A stretch of DNA of 64,000 nucleotides from UBA5614 sp963667535 (GCA_963667535.2 CAXXDU010000002.1:186001-250000); one strand, 5' to 3'. Shown: positions 19,701 to 28,179, numbered from the stretch's first letter. Made by a program: numbers and translations. Notes: generated by a model not told the origin, from the sequence alone.

Positions 19701-20056
19701 ATTATGTTGGAACCCCCATACCTATAACTGTTAAAAACATTACAGGTGTTATCCTCCAATATACTACAACATCTACAATGTATCAATTAGTTCCCCGCAG
19801 TCTTGCAGATATCGCAGATGGCGCTGCACCTGATGCTCCTATTGAAGTCGTAGTGAGTGTATCCGGTACTGACATACTGCTAAACTGGGCTGATGATGCC
19901 ACAGTCACAAGTTGGGCTGTCTGGGCGTCAGATGTCTCTCCTGATTCAGGATTCGGAATTGAACCTGTTGCTATAGTAAATACAAATTCCTGTACGTTTG
20001 TCGATGAAAGTTCGTCCTATGGTAAACGCTTCTATTACGTTACAGCCCGTAGGTAA
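16733..20056 (+). CDS. large secreted multidomain protein with lamin-tail domain
   Basis: Exported protein of 1107 residues. The signal peptide is residues 1-19 (ending SLFAS). An N-terminal beta-sandwich region (about 20-235) is followed by three Ig-like repeats of about 100 residues, each with VRFNP or VKFTP and ending in a VSG/LSG-type strand. A lamin-tail domain comes near 570-680 (FFSEYIEGLSNNKALEIFNG). A chitobiase C-terminal-like repeat lies near 755-825 (GQIWYTTDGSDPT), an OB-like domain near 835-1020 (YIQDATGAVLIDD), and a C-terminal Fn3-like domain ends in FYYVTARR. It is Thr/Ser/Gly-rich. Such architectures are typical of adhesins or nuclease-associated surface proteins, but no catalytic domain is visible. 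GGAGG precedes the ATG by 4-5 bases. A strong terminator follows, so it is probably monocistronic. Confidence 0.85.
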   Translation: MKKLLFVLFIMMALGSLFASILLTDDFTGTVGTLLTAPENGWTAHSGAGSGPMSIAAPGLSYPSFVGSGIGNATSASGNSEDVNKAFTSTNSGSLYYAFLINTTITTTTAGYCMSFYQNSSTFHGRFWVKLVSGNVNFGLAKTTAAAVYDPTNYATGTTYLVVLKYTFNTGSTTDDAVYMWINPAAGSSEPTPNVSITTDTAVDATSISAVQIRQYTTNTNCRFDGVRVATAWTDLFTLSTPVISETGALSTFTTVYPTVPASQHYVVSGTELSADIKVKAPAAFKVSLDNATWVDSVFVTQTGGAASDTVYVRFNPALPGNYGPSNIVHTSAGATTVNKSVSGVAYAGTIDVTQALIPFTGAIVGTPTAAQTYHVTGTGLTSSYLQIRTTGPFQIMDTTNPSPTWEDTLQVLPNFDGDVDVRYNPIYAGTQSGHIIHSVPDGEAANVDVTLSGTAADPAPVLSVNKTNMLFSAPFGSSSAAQTVTITSANLTSLINIASTGAYTFSATEGGTYTNPYQITTGYNGTNGFWVKFTPPSIDTFNNSIIISSGAVGDTIITQGYGLDPDATYATDLFFSEYIEGLSNNKALEIFNGTGHSVDLSDYTVYLYANGSPTPSNTLAMTGILADNDTYVIVNSSANAGILALGDITSTVTYFNGDDAVGLYKESTASHVDIIGVIGNDPGTEWTGTGGYSTLNKTIVRKASIYSGVSVNPSGTGPTAFTTLTTEWDLYVVDTYSNLGIHTFAPGATPAAEPVILPAAGIKTGPITVSMTTSTPSGQIWYTTDGSDPTNAAPATLYSGTFQVTTTTTVKARTYKIGYAPSAIVSAAYIYPTVVANIAALRAITLPTTGKYMISGEVVLTLKSTIRNSKYIQDATGAVLIDDPTGIITTSYNLGDGITGIAGTIAKYTGMLQFTPVANPGAATSTGNVVAPTVVTLAAIDSTYQGKLVTVQGVTFPGATGNFGIPAANYQVQDASGFGWCRDHYTDLDYVGTPIPITVKNITGVILQYTTTSTMYQLVPRSLADIADGAAPDAPIEVVVSVSGTDILLNWADDATVTSWAVWASDVSPDSGFGIEPVAIVNTNSCTFVDESSSYGKRFYYVTARR

Positions 20057-20085
20057 TTGTACAAAGGTAATACACTCAATTATAC

Positions 20086-20119
20086 AAGACGCCGGTATTA
20101 ATATACCGGCGTCTTTTTT
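20086..20119 (+). terminator. Rho-independent terminator after the lamin-tail gene
   Basis: Perfect 13-bp stem: aagacgccggtat (20086-20098), loop taat, ataccggcgtctt (20103-20115), running into six consecutive T. It lies 30 bp after the stop codon at 20056. Confidence 0.93.
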
Positions 20120-20172
20120 AATATCAATATGACTTTATTTTACCTTCTCGTTATCAAACAAAACAAACATTC

Positions 20173-20202
20173 TTGACAAATATCTCCCATTTGAATTATT
20201 AT
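20173..20202 (+). promoter_or_regulatory. candidate sigma-70 type promoter for the acylphosphatase/LysM operon
   Basis: TTGACA at 20173-20178 and TATTAT at 20197-20202 with an 18-base spacer, just after the upstream terminator and about 140 bp before the acylphosphatase start. It would give a leader of about 130 bases that contains the direct repeats listed next. The call rests on consensus match and position only. Confidence 0.5.
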
Positions 20203-20205
20203 GCT

Positions 20206-20322
20206 TGATGGCATAAATTGAGCTTAAGTTCTTATCTTTATCTATTTTTAACATTGCGAGTAGGAGTTTTAGAGGGGCTTGTCCTTTTCTGAAAAAGCCT
20301 GATGGAATAAATTGTGCTTAAT
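20206..20322 (+). repeat. pair of 23-bp direct repeats in the leader of the acylphosphatase gene
   Basis: Copies at 20206-20228 and 20300-20322 share the pattern tgatgg-c/a-ataaattg-a/t-gcttaa, matching at 20 of 23 positions, 94 bp apart. Both lie between the candidate promoter and the start codon. They could be regulator-binding sites, an RNA element or a small duplication; none of these is shown. Confidence 0.5.
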
Positions 20323-20341
20323 ATTAAGAGGTAAGATTATT

Positions 20342-20611
20342 ATGCCTTGTTGGGAAATGATTGCCAGAGGAAGAGTTCAAGGTGTCGGATTGAGGTGGTT
20401 TGTAAAAGATTGTGCAATAAGATACGGTGTTAAAGGTTATGTAAAGAACCTATCCGATGGTACAGTTCAGATAATTGCAAGCGGAGTTAGTGAGGTTTTG
20501 TCATTACTTGCTGAAGAGATAAAGCAAGGCAACAGCCACTCTCAGATTCAGCAACTTACAATTAGTGAGCTTACACACTATACAGAATATAAGGATTTTT
20601 TCATTGTATAA
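20342..20611 (+). CDS. acyP: acylphosphatase
   Basis: Small cytoplasmic enzyme (89 residues from this start) that hydrolyses acyl phosphates such as acetyl phosphate. The family signature ARGRVQGVGLRWFV near residues 8-21 contains the phosphate-binding loop and catalytic arginine, and GYVKNLSDGTVQI near 32-45 contains the catalytic asparagine. The ATG at 20342 follows GAGGTAAG; an upstream in-frame start at 20312 would add ten atypical residues. The last 8 bases overlap the proposed TTG start of the LysM/M23 peptidase. Confidence 0.93.
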   Translation: MPCWEMIARGRVQGVGLRWFVKDCAIRYGVKGYVKNLSDGTVQIIASGVSEVLSLLAEEIKQGNSHSQIQQLTISELTHYTEYKDFFIV

Positions 20612-21833
20612 AATAAAAAGACTGTTAGCAATATCATTCATAAGCATGTTTTGTTTGGGAATCTCCACCCTGGGTGCTGTAGATTATCAGATTCATAAGG
20701 TGAGAAAGGGTGACACACTATATTCTCTCAGTAAAAAATATGGTGTTACTGTAGATAACCTTTTAAAAATTAACAATTTAAGCTCAAGCAAACTATCAAT
20801 AGACCAGAAGCTAAAAATCAAGCCTAAAGAGAATTTACCAAAACCAAAACCACAGCCAAAGCCTCTTCCCAAACCAACCCCCACGACAGAGAATAAACCA
20901 AAAACGCAAACACAGGAAATTACTAATACACCTGAGACTATTAATGAGACTGCATATCAGGAAATTCCATCCGATTTACCAGCAGAATATTTCCATGTCA
21001 CACTTCCCAAAGAGAATTTGTATCGTATAGCCTTGAACGCAAATATAACATTGGTGGAGCTTTTAAAATTTAACAATTTCCCGGATGCGCACGTCATTAT
21101 CAAACCAGGGCAGAAGCTGGTAATTAAAGATCCTGCCTTATTCAAGACAAGTGCAGCGCCTCAATCGTCGCTTTCAGATACAGATAATCTTAATCAAGAA
21201 GTAGATAATCAGCAAGCGAATGGCGATTCTGTAGTAATAGAAAAAGTATATATTGTTCAACGAAAGGACACCCTCTTTAAAATTGCCAGAGAAAATAATA
21301 TGACCGTTGAAGAACTGAAACGCTTAAACAATATAACCGATAACTCAATCAAGACTGGTCAGAAACTCTATATTATTGCCCCCAAAGGAGAAATTACCTC
21401 CGAACCAGTGCCTGTTATCGTAACACAAGAGGAACTAAAATCTAAAGTTAAGATTAGAACCGATCTTGTTATGCCGGTAGACGGCAAAGTCATTTCCGAA
21501 TATGGCATACGCAATGGAAGACCGCATAAAGGTACAGATATTGGTGCCTCCAATGGAATGCCGATTTATGCAGTGCTTGATGGAACAGTAGTTTATGCAG
21601 GACTTCAGGGAAACTATGGAAACGTTGTTGTTATTGAGCATCCTGATTTCATCATGACTGTCTATGGACATAATGAAAAGAATCTGGTTGCTGTCGGCGA
21701 TGTCGTAAAACAAGGACAGATAATTGCCACAATAGGGTCTACCGGAAATGCAACCTGCCCGCATGTTCATTTTGAGTATCGCATCAAAGGTAAAGCAATT
21801 AATCCCCGAAAGGTTCTTCCCATCGGGCAATAG
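20604..21833 (+). CDS. LysM-domain M23 metallopeptidase, proposed TTG start
   Basis: Periplasmic cell-wall hydrolase or its activator, of the NlpD/EnvC kind. With the TTG at 20604, 8 bases after AAGGA, the protein begins with an ideal signal peptide (positively charged YKIKR, then a hydrophobic stretch ending in LGA). An in-frame ATG at 20565 would put 13 polar residues in front of it. Three LysM repeats follow (about 28-73, 130-178, 215-262; each with DTLY/NLYR/DTLF and a QKL-type end), with a Pro-Lys-rich linker after the first. The C-terminal M23 domain keeps its zinc ligands (RPHKGTDIG, CPHVHFE), so it should be catalytically active. Confidence 0.88.
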   Translation: MYKIKRLLAISFISMFCLGISTLGAVDYQIHKVRKGDTLYSLSKKYGVTVDNLLKINNLSSSKLSIDQKLKIKPKENLPKPKPQPKPLPKPTPTTENKPKTQTQEITNTPETINETAYQEIPSDLPAEYFHVTLPKENLYRIALNANITLVELLKFNNFPDAHVIIKPGQKLVIKDPALFKTSAAPQSSLSDTDNLNQEVDNQQANGDSVVIEKVYIVQRKDTLFKIARENNMTVEELKRLNNITDNSIKTGQKLYIIAPKGEITSEPVPVIVTQEELKSKVKIRTDLVMPVDGKVISEYGIRNGRPHKGTDIGASNGMPIYAVLDGTVVYAGLQGNYGNVVVIEHPDFIMTVYGHNEKNLVAVGDVVKQGQIIATIGSTGNATCPHVHFEYRIKGKAINPRKVLPIGQ

Positions 21834-21850
21834 TGCACAGAAAATAAACT

Positions 21851-22738
21851 ATGCAGCAAAAAAGAAAAGAGTCCGTTTTTGCAGACAAAGCTCTACAGAA
21901 TTACTTGAATGAGATTTCCAAATATAAAGCTCTCCCTCGTGAACTTGAACATGAGATGGCGATTAAAGCACGCGATGGCGACCAGGAAGCCCTTAATAAA
22001 CTCATCCAGTCAAACTTAAAATTTGTTGTGAAGATTGCTACCCGATATCAAAATAGAGGTCTTTCTTTGTCAGAATTGATAAGTGAAGGCAACATCGGGT
22101 TGATAAAAGCTATTGAAAAATTTGACCCTGAAAAGGATATTAAACTGATCTCCTATGCCATCTGGTGGATAAAACAGAGAATCATGCTGGCAGTATCAGA
22201 AAAAAGCTCACTGATTAGAGTACCTATGGGCAAAAGCAGCCAGGCTAATAAGCTCAAAGCTATTTCAGATCGTATGTTCTCCATCTCGGGTCACAGCCCT
22301 TCTGATTCTGAACTCAGCGAAATAATGGAAATAGACAAAAAAATGATTGACCAGCTACGCAGTAACATGATAGATACGTTGTCAATCGATGAGATGACCA
22401 CTACATCAAACAATCAGGAAGTTAATATCAGTGATAACCTTGAGGACAAAGATACTCTCAATCCTCAGACACTATACTATAAAAACCGGATTCATAAAAA
22501 GCTGGAAAACGCCATAAACAATCTGGAGAAACGGGAAGCACAAATCATTAGAACCTATTATGGTATAAATAAGCAAGAACAAACCAAGAATTTTGCTCAA
22601 ATCGCGGAAGATATGGGGCTGTCCAGAGAAAGGGTTCGTCAGATCCAGAAAGAAGCTCTCAAAAAAATTCTCAGTGATATGCAACCCGAGGAAGAGAAAC
22701 TAGTTGATGCCTTTATTGATGAATATGATTATCTTTAA
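21851..22738 (+). CDS. sigma-70 family RNA polymerase sigma factor (RpoD/RpoS type)
   Basis: Transcription initiation factor of 295 residues. It has region 1.2 (ALQNYLNEISKYKALP), region 2 (NLKFVVKIATRYQNRGL, LISEGNIGLIKAIEKFDP, SYAIWWIKQRI), region 3 (VPMGKSSQANKLKAIS) and a region 4 helix-turn-helix (LSRERVRQIQKEALKKIL). There is no long region 1.1, as in the short primary-like sigma factors of Bacteroidetes or alternative group 2 factors. Region 2.3 reads FDPEKDIKLISYAIWW rather than the more usual FDPEKG-KFSTYAIWW, so it may be an alternative rather than the housekeeping factor. It starts 17 bp after the M23 peptidase and has no strong ribosome-binding site. Confidence 0.93.
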   Translation: MQQKRKESVFADKALQNYLNEISKYKALPRELEHEMAIKARDGDQEALNKLIQSNLKFVVKIATRYQNRGLSLSELISEGNIGLIKAIEKFDPEKDIKLISYAIWWIKQRIMLAVSEKSSLIRVPMGKSSQANKLKAISDRMFSISGHSPSDSELSEIMEIDKKMIDQLRSNMIDTLSIDEMTTTSNNQEVNISDNLEDKDTLNPQTLYYKNRIHKKLENAINNLEKREAQIIRTYYGINKQEQTKNFAQIAEDMGLSRERVRQIQKEALKKILSDMQPEEEKLVDAFIDEYDYL

Positions 22739-22762
22739 TGCATATACAACAAGGAGATGACA

Positions 22763-23656
22763 ATGCATGACTTTAATGAAATGCTTGAAAAAGTTCGCAC
22801 AAAAGAACGGAAAAAGGCTATAATTGCAGCTGCTCAGACAGAGTCAGTTTTGGATGCAGCTATCCTGGCATATCGGGAAGGAATAGCTGATAGTATTTTA
22901 GTTGGAAATGCCGAAATTATAAGAGAAATGCTACAAAGCATGGCATCTGACCTGATTGACAAGTTTGAGATAGTAGATTGCGGCAGTGATTTGGCTAAAG
23001 CAGCCCGGATATCAGTAGAACTTGCCCAAACAGGAAAAGGGCACATAATCCTCAAGGGTAAAACTGATACTGCAGTGCTGCTCAAAGCCGTACTGGACAA
23101 GGAAAAAGGCTTGCGCACCAGTGATGTAATATCCGATGTTCTGGCTTATGAACATCCCGATGGTCTGAAACTAATGAGTGACGGTGGAATAAATATTCTG
23201 CCGGATTTAAATGAAAAAATTGCAATTATCCGCAATTCTGTCCAGGTTGCTCATGCACTTGGTAATCCGAATCCCAAAGTGGCTTTGCTCTCAGCCGTTG
23301 AAGCAGTGAATCCCAAAATGCCTTCAACTATGGATGCTTCAATGATAGCGATGATGAACCACCGTGGTCAAATCACCGGATGCCAGATTGAAGGTCCTTT
23401 GGCTTTTGATAATGCAATAGATCTTGAAGCAGCAAAGATTAAAGGAATTATTTCCCCTGTTGCAGGTAAAGCAGATATCCTGATTGTACCTAATATTGAA
23501 GCTGGAAATATCTTTGGTAAAACTCTTACATATTATTGTCATTATCGCGTTGCTCATGTAGTAATGGGTACAAAAGTTCCCATCTTAATACCATCCAGAG
23601 CAGATGATGGTGAAACCAAGATGCTTTGTATGGCGATGGGGTTAATCTGCATGTAA
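22763..23656 (+). CDS. phosphate butyryl/acetyl-transferase family protein
   Basis: Enzyme of the Pta/Ptb family (297 residues), which exchanges the CoA of acetyl- or butyryl-CoA for phosphate. Typical blocks are KAIIAAAQTESVLDAAILAYREGIA near the N-terminus, HIILKGKTDTAVLLKAVLD near 97-115, and DGGINILPDLNEK, EGPLAFDNAI and ILIVPNIEAGNIFGKTL towards the C-terminus. The length and the pattern EGPLAFDNA fit phosphate butyryltransferase better than the longer Pta. AAGGAG at 22751-22756 favours the second ATG (22763) over the one directly abutting the site. No acyl kinase gene is adjacent, although an acylphosphatase lies 2 kb upstream and could act on the same acyl phosphates. Confidence 0.88.
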   Translation: MHDFNEMLEKVRTKERKKAIIAAAQTESVLDAAILAYREGIADSILVGNAEIIREMLQSMASDLIDKFEIVDCGSDLAKAARISVELAQTGKGHIILKGKTDTAVLLKAVLDKEKGLRTSDVISDVLAYEHPDGLKLMSDGGINILPDLNEKIAIIRNSVQVAHALGNPNPKVALLSAVEAVNPKMPSTMDASMIAMMNHRGQITGCQIEGPLAFDNAIDLEAAKIKGIISPVAGKADILIVPNIEAGNIFGKTLTYYCHYRVAHVVMGTKVPILIPSRADDGETKMLCMAMGLICM

Positions 23657-23659
23657 ACT

Positions 23660-24124
23660 ATGGCAGTTAAAATAATCTGTCTCGGTAAAACCAGAGAGTC
23701 CTGGATACAACAAGGGATTGATGAATACCAGAAAAGATTGAAACTTCCATGGAATATCAACTGGGTAGAACTAAAAGATGTCTCTTTGAAAGAAGCGGGA
23801 AACATTGAGCTTGTTAAAAGTAAGGAAGCTATAATCATCAAGAAAGCGATTTCAGCTTCTGATTATCTTGTAGCGTTGGACGAGAGGGGCATTAGTTATG
23901 ATTCTATCGTCTTTTCCAGCCAGCTTAGTAATCTTATTACCAGTCAAAACGTGGTTTTCATTATCGGAGGCGTGTATGGTCTGGATGTTTCTATCCTGAA
24001 AAGTGTTAATCTCTCACTCAGCTTCTCAGCTTTTACATTTCCTCATCAGCTTATTCGTCTTATTTTAATTGAACAAATCTACCGGGCATGGACCATCAGC
24101 GTCGGCAAAACATATCACTATTAA
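23660..24124 (+). CDS. rlmH: 23S rRNA pseudouridine-1915 N3-methyltransferase
   Basis: SPOUT-class methyltransferase that methylates pseudouridine 1915 in helix 69 of 23S rRNA on assembled ribosomes. 154 residues, the standard length. The knotted SAM-binding region is recognisable: VALDERGISYDS, FIIGGVYGLD, LSLSFSAFTFPHQLIRLILIEQIYRAW and the C-terminal tyrosine-rich YHY that the family needs. It starts 3 bp after the phosphotransacylase-type gene and is followed 12 bp later by a small membrane-protein gene, all on the plus strand. Confidence 0.96.
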   Translation: MAVKIICLGKTRESWIQQGIDEYQKRLKLPWNINWVELKDVSLKEAGNIELVKSKEAIIIKKAISASDYLVALDERGISYDSIVFSSQLSNLITSQNVVFIIGGVYGLDVSILKSVNLSLSFSAFTFPHQLIRLILIEQIYRAWTISVGKTYHY

Positions 24125-24136
24125 AAAGGATATCAA

Positions 24137-24298
24137 ATGAATGCACCTTTTTCAACTGAAGCTCTTTCCACTTTTATCCAGTCCCTCTTAGTCATGATAG
24201 AAGGAATGACAGGTATTTTTATCTTTATGATTATATTCTATGGCTTGATTACCCTTTTAACTTATTTTATTAAAGAGAGGACAGAAAGAGAATTATGA
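24137..24298 (+). CDS. 53-residue single-pass membrane protein
   Basis: Short gene between rlmH and the C25 protease. The ATG at 24137 follows AAGGATATCAA. The protein begins MNAPFSTEALSTFIQSLLVM, has a hydrophobic segment at about 26-45 (GIFIFMIIFYGLITLLTYFI) and ends in a charged tail, KERTEREL. The TGA overlaps the protease ATG as ATGA, strong evidence for real, coupled translation. The pattern of a short lead, a GM-x-G-IF membrane start and one helix resembles the gamma (OadG-like) subunits of sodium-pumping decarboxylases, but no alpha or beta subunit is nearby. That assignment is weak. It could equally help membrane passage of the protease that follows. Confidence 0.7.
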   Translation: MNAPFSTEALSTFIQSLLVMIEGMTGIFIFMIIFYGLITLLTYFIKERTEREL

Positions 24299-27200
24299 AA
24301 AAGATAATATTATTATTCCTCATAGTAATGACCCTTATAGTTTTAAATGCAAAAACAGAGGTGACCACTCAGAGCGGAAATACCATACACATCAAATGGA
24401 CAATGCCTGAATGGCAGCTTAGCAAACAGGGTGATTACGTATATATTAATGCAGTTGGATTAGCTACTTCCACTGAAACAGGTGCTCCATTCATTCCTTT
24501 TGATGAGAGTAAGGTTGCTATCCCGTTTTCAGGAACTATCAGTGTTTCTATAACTAAACAGGAATCCAAAGATATTATTCTGGAAAAAAGACTCCAGCCT
24601 ATCCCAAAAATAGTCAGAGGTTCTGAAACTGATGTTTATCTTTATGTTCCTGATGAGAAGTTATATGCAGCTTCAAATCAGAATTTAATTACTGTTTTAT
24701 CTGCCCAGCGCTTTCGTAAGCTGTCTTTTATCCCCATACAGATAAACCCCTTCATTTACGATGGCAAAAATAACCTTAAAGCATACAGAGTCATTGAATT
24801 TACCGTTACAATTGATGGCGATGTCAGTCAGAAAAGCAACCAACCTTTGGATGACTTGACAGCCCTTATGGCAACACAGCTGATTAATCCGGTTCAGGCA
24901 TCAGATTGGCAGGTCTCTGAAAGACCTCTGGTCAATTATGCAGATTTTAATAGTTCTGATCATTGGGTCAGGATTGAAACTGATAAAGATGGGATGTTTA
25001 AAATCTCTCAAAGTCAACTCAGTATGTTTCCGGTAAGTGATATAGACCCCAGAACATTAAAGCTCTACACAACTGGCGGTGAAGTTCAACCTGATTATCC
25101 AAACTTTAACGGACCTTTATTCGCAGAAGTACCGATATATGTATCAGGAGAAAGTGACGGTAATTTTGATAGCTCAGATTATATACTCTTTTATGGAAGG
25201 GACAGAGATGGTTTAGAAATGAACCAAAATATCGCAGGTAGCCAATACATGAATCCTTATTCCAAAAACGTCTGCTATTGGCTTACCTTTGGCGGTTCTG
25301 TTTCAGAAAGAAGAATCAAAATGGCTAACGCTTTGACAACATGGAGCACTACTGCAACAACATCTCCTGAAACTGTTAGAATTGAAAACGAAATATATCA
25401 AAGAAGACCCTTAGGATTTGATTGGTATATGGGTAAATTCTTTGGAAACTCCTCCGCTGAGTATGGACCATATTCCATCGACCTTGAAGATATTGAAACA
25501 TCACAACCTCAGACCCTGACTATTGGTATGTTGCAAGAGTTTATAGAAAAAGGTTCCACTCTTATTCATAAAGTAAGGCTTAAAGTTAATAACACTCAGC
25601 TTCTTACAACTCAAGGCCAGATTCAGGAATGGTCATGGACAGGCTTAAATCCGGTAACCATAAGCCACACCGGTCAAACATTTACCAATGGAACCAATAA
25701 TATTTTGATAAACTTACTTCGTTCACGCGCTGATAATCAGTTCTTTAACTATTATCAGGTTGCTTACCAGAAAAAGCTTATAAAGAGAGCTAAGCAGTAT
25801 ATGATATCTGTCACAAGCAGTCTGGATTCTCAAACAATAAAGTATGATTTTACCGGTAGTAATACAAATGTTCGTGTCTTCAAGGCTGTCGTCACCTCCG
25901 GTAGTTATGAAATTAATGAAATACCTCTTAGTACAGTAGAAGGGGGGTTTAGCTTTATCAACAGCGGAAACACCATTACCAGGTATATTGTTGCGCAACC
26001 AAGTGACTTTTATGCACCTGCAATTATACAGGATGAATCCCCGATAGACCTGACACAAGAAACGCAGTCATATGACAATCTGATTATCACACCATCAGAT
26101 TTTAGTCAGCAAGCACATAGCTTAATAAGTCTATATAGCCAAAAGTGGCATAAGAAGAGCAAAGTTGTACTTTTACAAGATATCTTTAACCAGTTTAACG
26201 GAGGTATGCCGGACCCCGGTGCTATACGTTTATTCCTCAAGCATTGTGTGGGAAATTATCCGGAACCGGCAATAACTACTGTTACACTCCTGGGCTCAGG
26301 TACGTGTGACTGGAGAAATAATTCCGGACAGTCTGCAGCAAAAAACAAGTTTATTGTTTTTCAAAAAGACACCTCTACTTCTGATGATTTCTTTGGTATG
26401 TTAAATACGATACAATATCCGGAACTGGCAATCGGCAGATATCCTGTTAAAACGCAAAATGAAATGAATATCATGCTTAGTAATCTGGATAATTACATAA
26501 ACAACCCGCAGCCGGGAATCTGGAATAACAGTTTAGTATTTCTTTCTGATGATGAATATAATGGAGATACACCCATTGAATATTCTCATTCTGAACAACT
26601 GCAGGCTACTTCCAGACTAATAAACCGCAGCGTACTGATAGATAAGATATTCGCCATTGATTATGACTTTGATGAATTCCAAAACAAACCACAGGCTCGT
26701 GAAGATATGTTTAAAGCTATCAATGATGGAAAGCTGATATGGTATTATATTGGTCATGGTTCATTTGATACCCTCGGAGCTGAAGACTATTTCAAAGGCT
26801 CATCGGATATGAGCAGGTTCAATAATCCCGGCAAACTTCCCTTATTTATTGCCGCATCCTGCGATGTTGCTCAATATGATAGTTTCTCTTTTGATTGCGC
26901 TGCAGAGAAGGTTTTGTTTGCAGATGACAGAGGAGCTATCGCTTCAATCGCCGCTACCCGAGAATGTAATGGGTCCAGCAATGTTGCCTTGATACAACAT
27001 TACTTTAATTACTCGTTAAACTTGCGCAATCCGGTTGGTTATTCACTGCTTATGGCAAAAACTGTATATAATGAATATAATGCCAATGACGAAAAGTACA
27101 ATCTCTTGGGTGACCCACTATTATTGGTAACAACCCCGGAAAGAGACAGCACTTTAACAATTACAACTCCTGCTAAGGATGGTATCTTTAATTCTCGTGA

Positions 27201-28152
27201 ACAAGTTTCTTTCCATGGAGAATTTTCCCAATCGGGGATTAACGATACAACACAGGTGCTGGTCTATGGCACGGAATTATTAAAAAAAATGCCCAACGAC
27301 TCAACCTACTCATTCAGAGGCAAGCTTATTTACAATGGAAACTCATCTGTTACCAATTCTCAATACAATGCCGGATTCATTGTCCCTGATGATGTATCTA
27401 ACGGACCTTCCGGATTTATTATTGCTTATCTTTGGGATTCTACTGTGCAGAAAAGCTATGTAAATTATCTGAGTTATGTTACGTTTAATAATCAGGCAGT
27501 TGTTGCAGACAGTATTGATGTTCCAGAAATTAAGCTATATATTGACAGTATGGAGTTTCAGACTGGAGATTTAGTGGGTTCCAATCCAACTCTGATTGCT
27601 AAAATCTCTGACCGAAATGGTATTAACATCACTAATGCTCCCGGTCACGGTATAATGTTGATATTTGACCAAACCGTTAGTATAACCAATGTCACCAGTT
27701 ATTTTATCTATGATACTGATTCCTATACAAGTGGTACAATTCAATATCCGCTAACCGGGTTGAGCAATGGACCACATACACTGCAATTGATTGCCTTTGA
27801 TAACTTTAACAATCCTTCAGTAGCCACTACTAACTTTGTAATTAGTAAAAGCAACGCTTTTTCCATTAAGGAATTTATGCCTTATCCCAATCCTATGAAG
27901 AAAGACGGTTACTTTACTTTTGTCCTTTCAGAAGCAGCTGATGTTAAACTTACTCTATACACTATCAGGGGCAGAAAAATCAAAACAATTACATCCTCTG
28001 CAGCCAAAGGCTACAATCAGATATTCTGGGATGGCAAAGACGCAGATGGTGACTTTTTGGCAAACAACACTTACTTCATAAAGATAACAGCAAAGTCGTT
28101 AACCGAAAAAGCAAAAGCAGAAAAGACTGAAAAACTCGTTATCTACAATTAA
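24295..28152 (+). CDS. C25 (gingipain-like) cysteine peptidase with FlgD-like C-terminal domain
   Basis: Large secreted or surface protease of 1285 residues. A signal peptide (1-18) precedes a long beta-rich pro-region (about 20-560). The C25 domain covers about 590-950: YDNLIITPSDF opens it, YYIGHGSFD near 820 carries the catalytic histidine, and FIAASCDVAQYD near 855 carries the catalytic cysteine. FNDP-like and Ig-like regions follow. The C-terminal 85 residues are an FlgD-like domain (PYPNPMKKDGYFTF, LYTIRGRKIKTI, GYNQIFWDGKDADG). The layout resembles PorU and gingipain-type proteins of type IX secretion organisms. Whether it is a sortase-like PorU or a protease cannot be settled here. 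It is coupled to the preceding small membrane protein by an ATGA overlap, and a bidirectional terminator follows. Confidence 0.88.
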   Translation: MKKIILLFLIVMTLIVLNAKTEVTTQSGNTIHIKWTMPEWQLSKQGDYVYINAVGLATSTETGAPFIPFDESKVAIPFSGTISVSITKQESKDIILEKRLQPIPKIVRGSETDVYLYVPDEKLYAASNQNLITVLSAQRFRKLSFIPIQINPFIYDGKNNLKAYRVIEFTVTIDGDVSQKSNQPLDDLTALMATQLINPVQASDWQVSERPLVNYADFNSSDHWVRIETDKDGMFKISQSQLSMFPVSDIDPRTLKLYTTGGEVQPDYPNFNGPLFAEVPIYVSGESDGNFDSSDYILFYGRDRDGLEMNQNIAGSQYMNPYSKNVCYWLTFGGSVSERRIKMANALTTWSTTATTSPETVRIENEIYQRRPLGFDWYMGKFFGNSSAEYGPYSIDLEDIETSQPQTLTIGMLQEFIEKGSTLIHKVRLKVNNTQLLTTQGQIQEWSWTGLNPVTISHTGQTFTNGTNNILINLLRSRADNQFFNYYQVAYQKKLIKRAKQYMISVTSSLDSQTIKYDFTGSNTNVRVFKAVVTSGSYEINEIPLSTVEGGFSFINSGNTITRYIVAQPSDFYAPAIIQDESPIDLTQETQSYDNLIITPSDFSQQAHSLISLYSQKWHKKSKVVLLQDIFNQFNGGMPDPGAIRLFLKHCVGNYPEPAITTVTLLGSGTCDWRNNSGQSAAKNKFIVFQKDTSTSDDFFGMLNTIQYPELAIGRYPVKTQNEMNIMLSNLDNYINNPQPGIWNNSLVFLSDDEYNGDTPIEYSHSEQLQATSRLINRSVLIDKIFAIDYDFDEFQNKPQAREDMFKAINDGKLIWYYIGHGSFDTLGAEDYFKGSSDMSRFNNPGKLPLFIAASCDVAQYDSFSFDCAAEKVLFADDRGAIASIAATRECNGSSNVALIQHYFNYSLNLRNPVGYSLLMAKTVYNEYNANDEKYNLLGDPLLLVTTPERDSTLTITTPAKDGIFNSREQVSFHGEFSQSGINDTTQVLVYGTELLKKMPNDSTYSFRGKLIYNGNSSVTNSQYNAGFIVPDDVSNGPSGFIIAYLWDSTVQKSYVNYLSYVTFNNQAVVADSIDVPEIKLYIDSMEFQTGDLVGSNPTLIAKISDRNGINITNAPGHGIMLIFDQTVSITNVTSYFIYDTDSYTSGTIQYPLTGLSNGPHTLQLIAFDNFNNPSVATTNFVISKSNAFSIKEFMPYPNPMKKDGYFTFVLSEAADVKLTLYTIRGRKIKTITSSAAKGYNQIFWDGKDADGDFLANNTYFIKITAKSLTEKAKAEKTEKLVIYN

Positions 28153-28179
28153 TCATGTCTTTCAAATATCTTTAAAAAG

